From NCBI GenBank assembly GCA_018500065.2, contig JAHBAO020000251.1, forward strand, positions 1-5,159: 5,159 nt of DNA. Direction: 5' to 3'. The DNA comes from Octadecabacter sp. Its GTDB lineage: Bacteria > Pseudomonadota > Alphaproteobacteria > Rhodobacterales > Rhodobacteraceae. Positions 4,467-5,159 of the stretch are shown here, in pieces. Below the pieces are notes generated by a model, which saw nothing but the letters and a program-made list of their open reading frames with translations, did no database searches and was not told where the DNA came from. The translations under genes were made by a program, and so were the position numbers. How positions within the stretch are numbered: position 1 is the first letter of the stretch; each line of letters starts with the position of its first letter.

Positions 4467-5159
4467 CGGGCAAAGCGAAGTAAGATCGCGCCGATCAGCG
4501 TGAGGAATGTCGACCCGACTTTAAGCAGGTCCAACCGTTCGCCCATAAAGAACACTCCGATGAACAGCGCAAAAATGATCGACGTCTCGCGCAACGCCGT
4601 GACCAGCGCGATGGGCGCTTGCATGAACCCCCACACCACAAGCGCGTAGGCGCAATAGGATGCGCAGCCGCCGACGATCAGCACGAACCGTCCTTCAGTC
4701 CAAAGCCGCGACAGTGTCCCCGGTTTTGTCACCCGCATGAAGGCTGCAAAAATCACCGCATTGCAAATCGCCGACCCGCCATAAAAACCAACACCCGTGC
4801 CCGCAACGCGCGCACCCAGCCCGTCCACCAGTGAATATCCTGCAATAAAGCAGCCCGTCATTGCGGCCAGCATCGCCGCTTTCGGGTTTCGTGCTCCGCC
4901 ATGCCCACGCACCAGCCCGAGCGACAGCAGCCCCGTGCCGATCAACACAATCGCCATAACTTCTTGCCAGCCAAGGATCACATTCAGGAAAGACACAGAC
5001 ACCATCGCAACAATCAGCGGCGCGATACCACGTGCGACGGGATAAACCTGAGTCAGGTCACCTATCCGGTAAGAATTCAACAAAAAAACCTGATAGCCAA
5101 AGTGAAGCACCAATGAGCCCAGCAAATACGGCCAACACGCCAAATCCGGCATTGGGACG
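4463..5159 (-). CDS. DMT-superfamily (EamA-type) membrane transporter, 5' end outside the window
   Basis: An integral inner-membrane protein of the drug/metabolite transporter superfamily. Eight hydrophobic helices can be recognised in the visible part, roughly at residues 7-25, 43-60, 64-81, 92-110, 121-139, 156-177, 183-203 and 212-227, counting from the methionine at 5152. Characteristic segments are RIGDLTQVYPVARG (29-42) and ALRETSIIFALFIGVFFMGERL-type sequence near 186-207 at the end of the second EamA repeat. The reading frame is open upstream of that methionine to the window edge, and EamA proteins usually have about ten helices and 280-300 residues, so the true start lies beyond the window and roughly 50-60 residues are missing. 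The substrate is unknown; the family exports amino acids, purines or other metabolites. The stop codon TAA (4465-4463) interlocks with the ribA stop. Location next to ribA might suggest a flavin link, but nothing in the sequence shows this. Confidence 0.9.
   Translation of the reverse strand, partial: VPMPDLACWPYLLGSLVLHFGYQVFLLNSYRIGDLTQVYPVARGIAPLIVAMVSVSFLNVILGWQEVMAIVLIGTGLLSLGLVRGHGGARNPKAAMLAAMTGCFIAGYSLVDGLGARVAGTGVGFYGGSAICNAVIFAAFMRVTKPGTLSRLWTEGRFVLIVGGCASYCAYALVVWGFMQAPIALVTALRETSIIFALFIGVFFMGERLDLLKVGSTFLTLIGAILLRFAR

Noticed and set aside
5150..5152. ATG at 5152 as the true start of the EamA transporter.
   Set aside because: The frame stays open to the window edge and the first transmembrane helices of the family are missing, so this methionine is most likely internal.

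Overview
The window looks like chromosomal DNA from an alphaproteobacterium, most likely a Rhodobacteraceae (Roseobacter-group) member. This rests on the protein sequences: a response regulator of a type I associate with alphaproteobacteria, a GTP cyclohydrolase II with a decayed RibB-like front half, and a WCGPC thioredoxin beside an exonuclease III. GC content is moderate for that family. No mobile element, tRNA, rRNA or CRISPR array is visible.

Layout. On the minus strand, reading right to left from 2289, come a PLP-dependent aminotransferase (2289-1147), exonuclease III 25 bases further on (1121-333), and the first 67 codons of a thioredoxin-domain protein, probably CnoX-like (202-1, cut by the window edge). 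The aminotransferase and exonuclease III are probably co-transcribed; the thioredoxin gene has a 130-base leader and may have its own promoter. At 2290-2546 lies a 257-base non-coding stretch with a good intrinsic terminator, an exact FNR-type palindrome, and GC-rich inverted repeats. An OmpR/PhoB-type response regulator (3233-2547, minus) is divergent from ribA (3387-4466, plus); the 153 bases between them hold a candidate promoter and repeated motifs. A DMT/EamA membrane transporter (5159-4463, minus, 5' end outside the window) converges on ribA with a 4-base overlap of stop codons.

How the parts relate. RibA starts riboflavin synthesis from GTP, exonuclease III repairs abasic and oxidised DNA ends, and the CnoX-like protein would handle oxidatively stressed proteins. 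The response regulator has no sensor kinase beside it. These are mostly housekeeping functions without one shared pathway. The least ordinary part is 2430-2550: a perfect TTGAT-N4-ATCAA site overlaps the regulator's stop codon and is followed about 80 bases downstream by a strong terminator, with no ORF between. That arrangement is what an oxygen-responsive (FnrL-type) small RNA would look like, and its pyrimidine-rich middle could pair with Shine-Dalgarno sequences. This is inference and needs transcript data. No non-coding stretch exceeds 300 bases.
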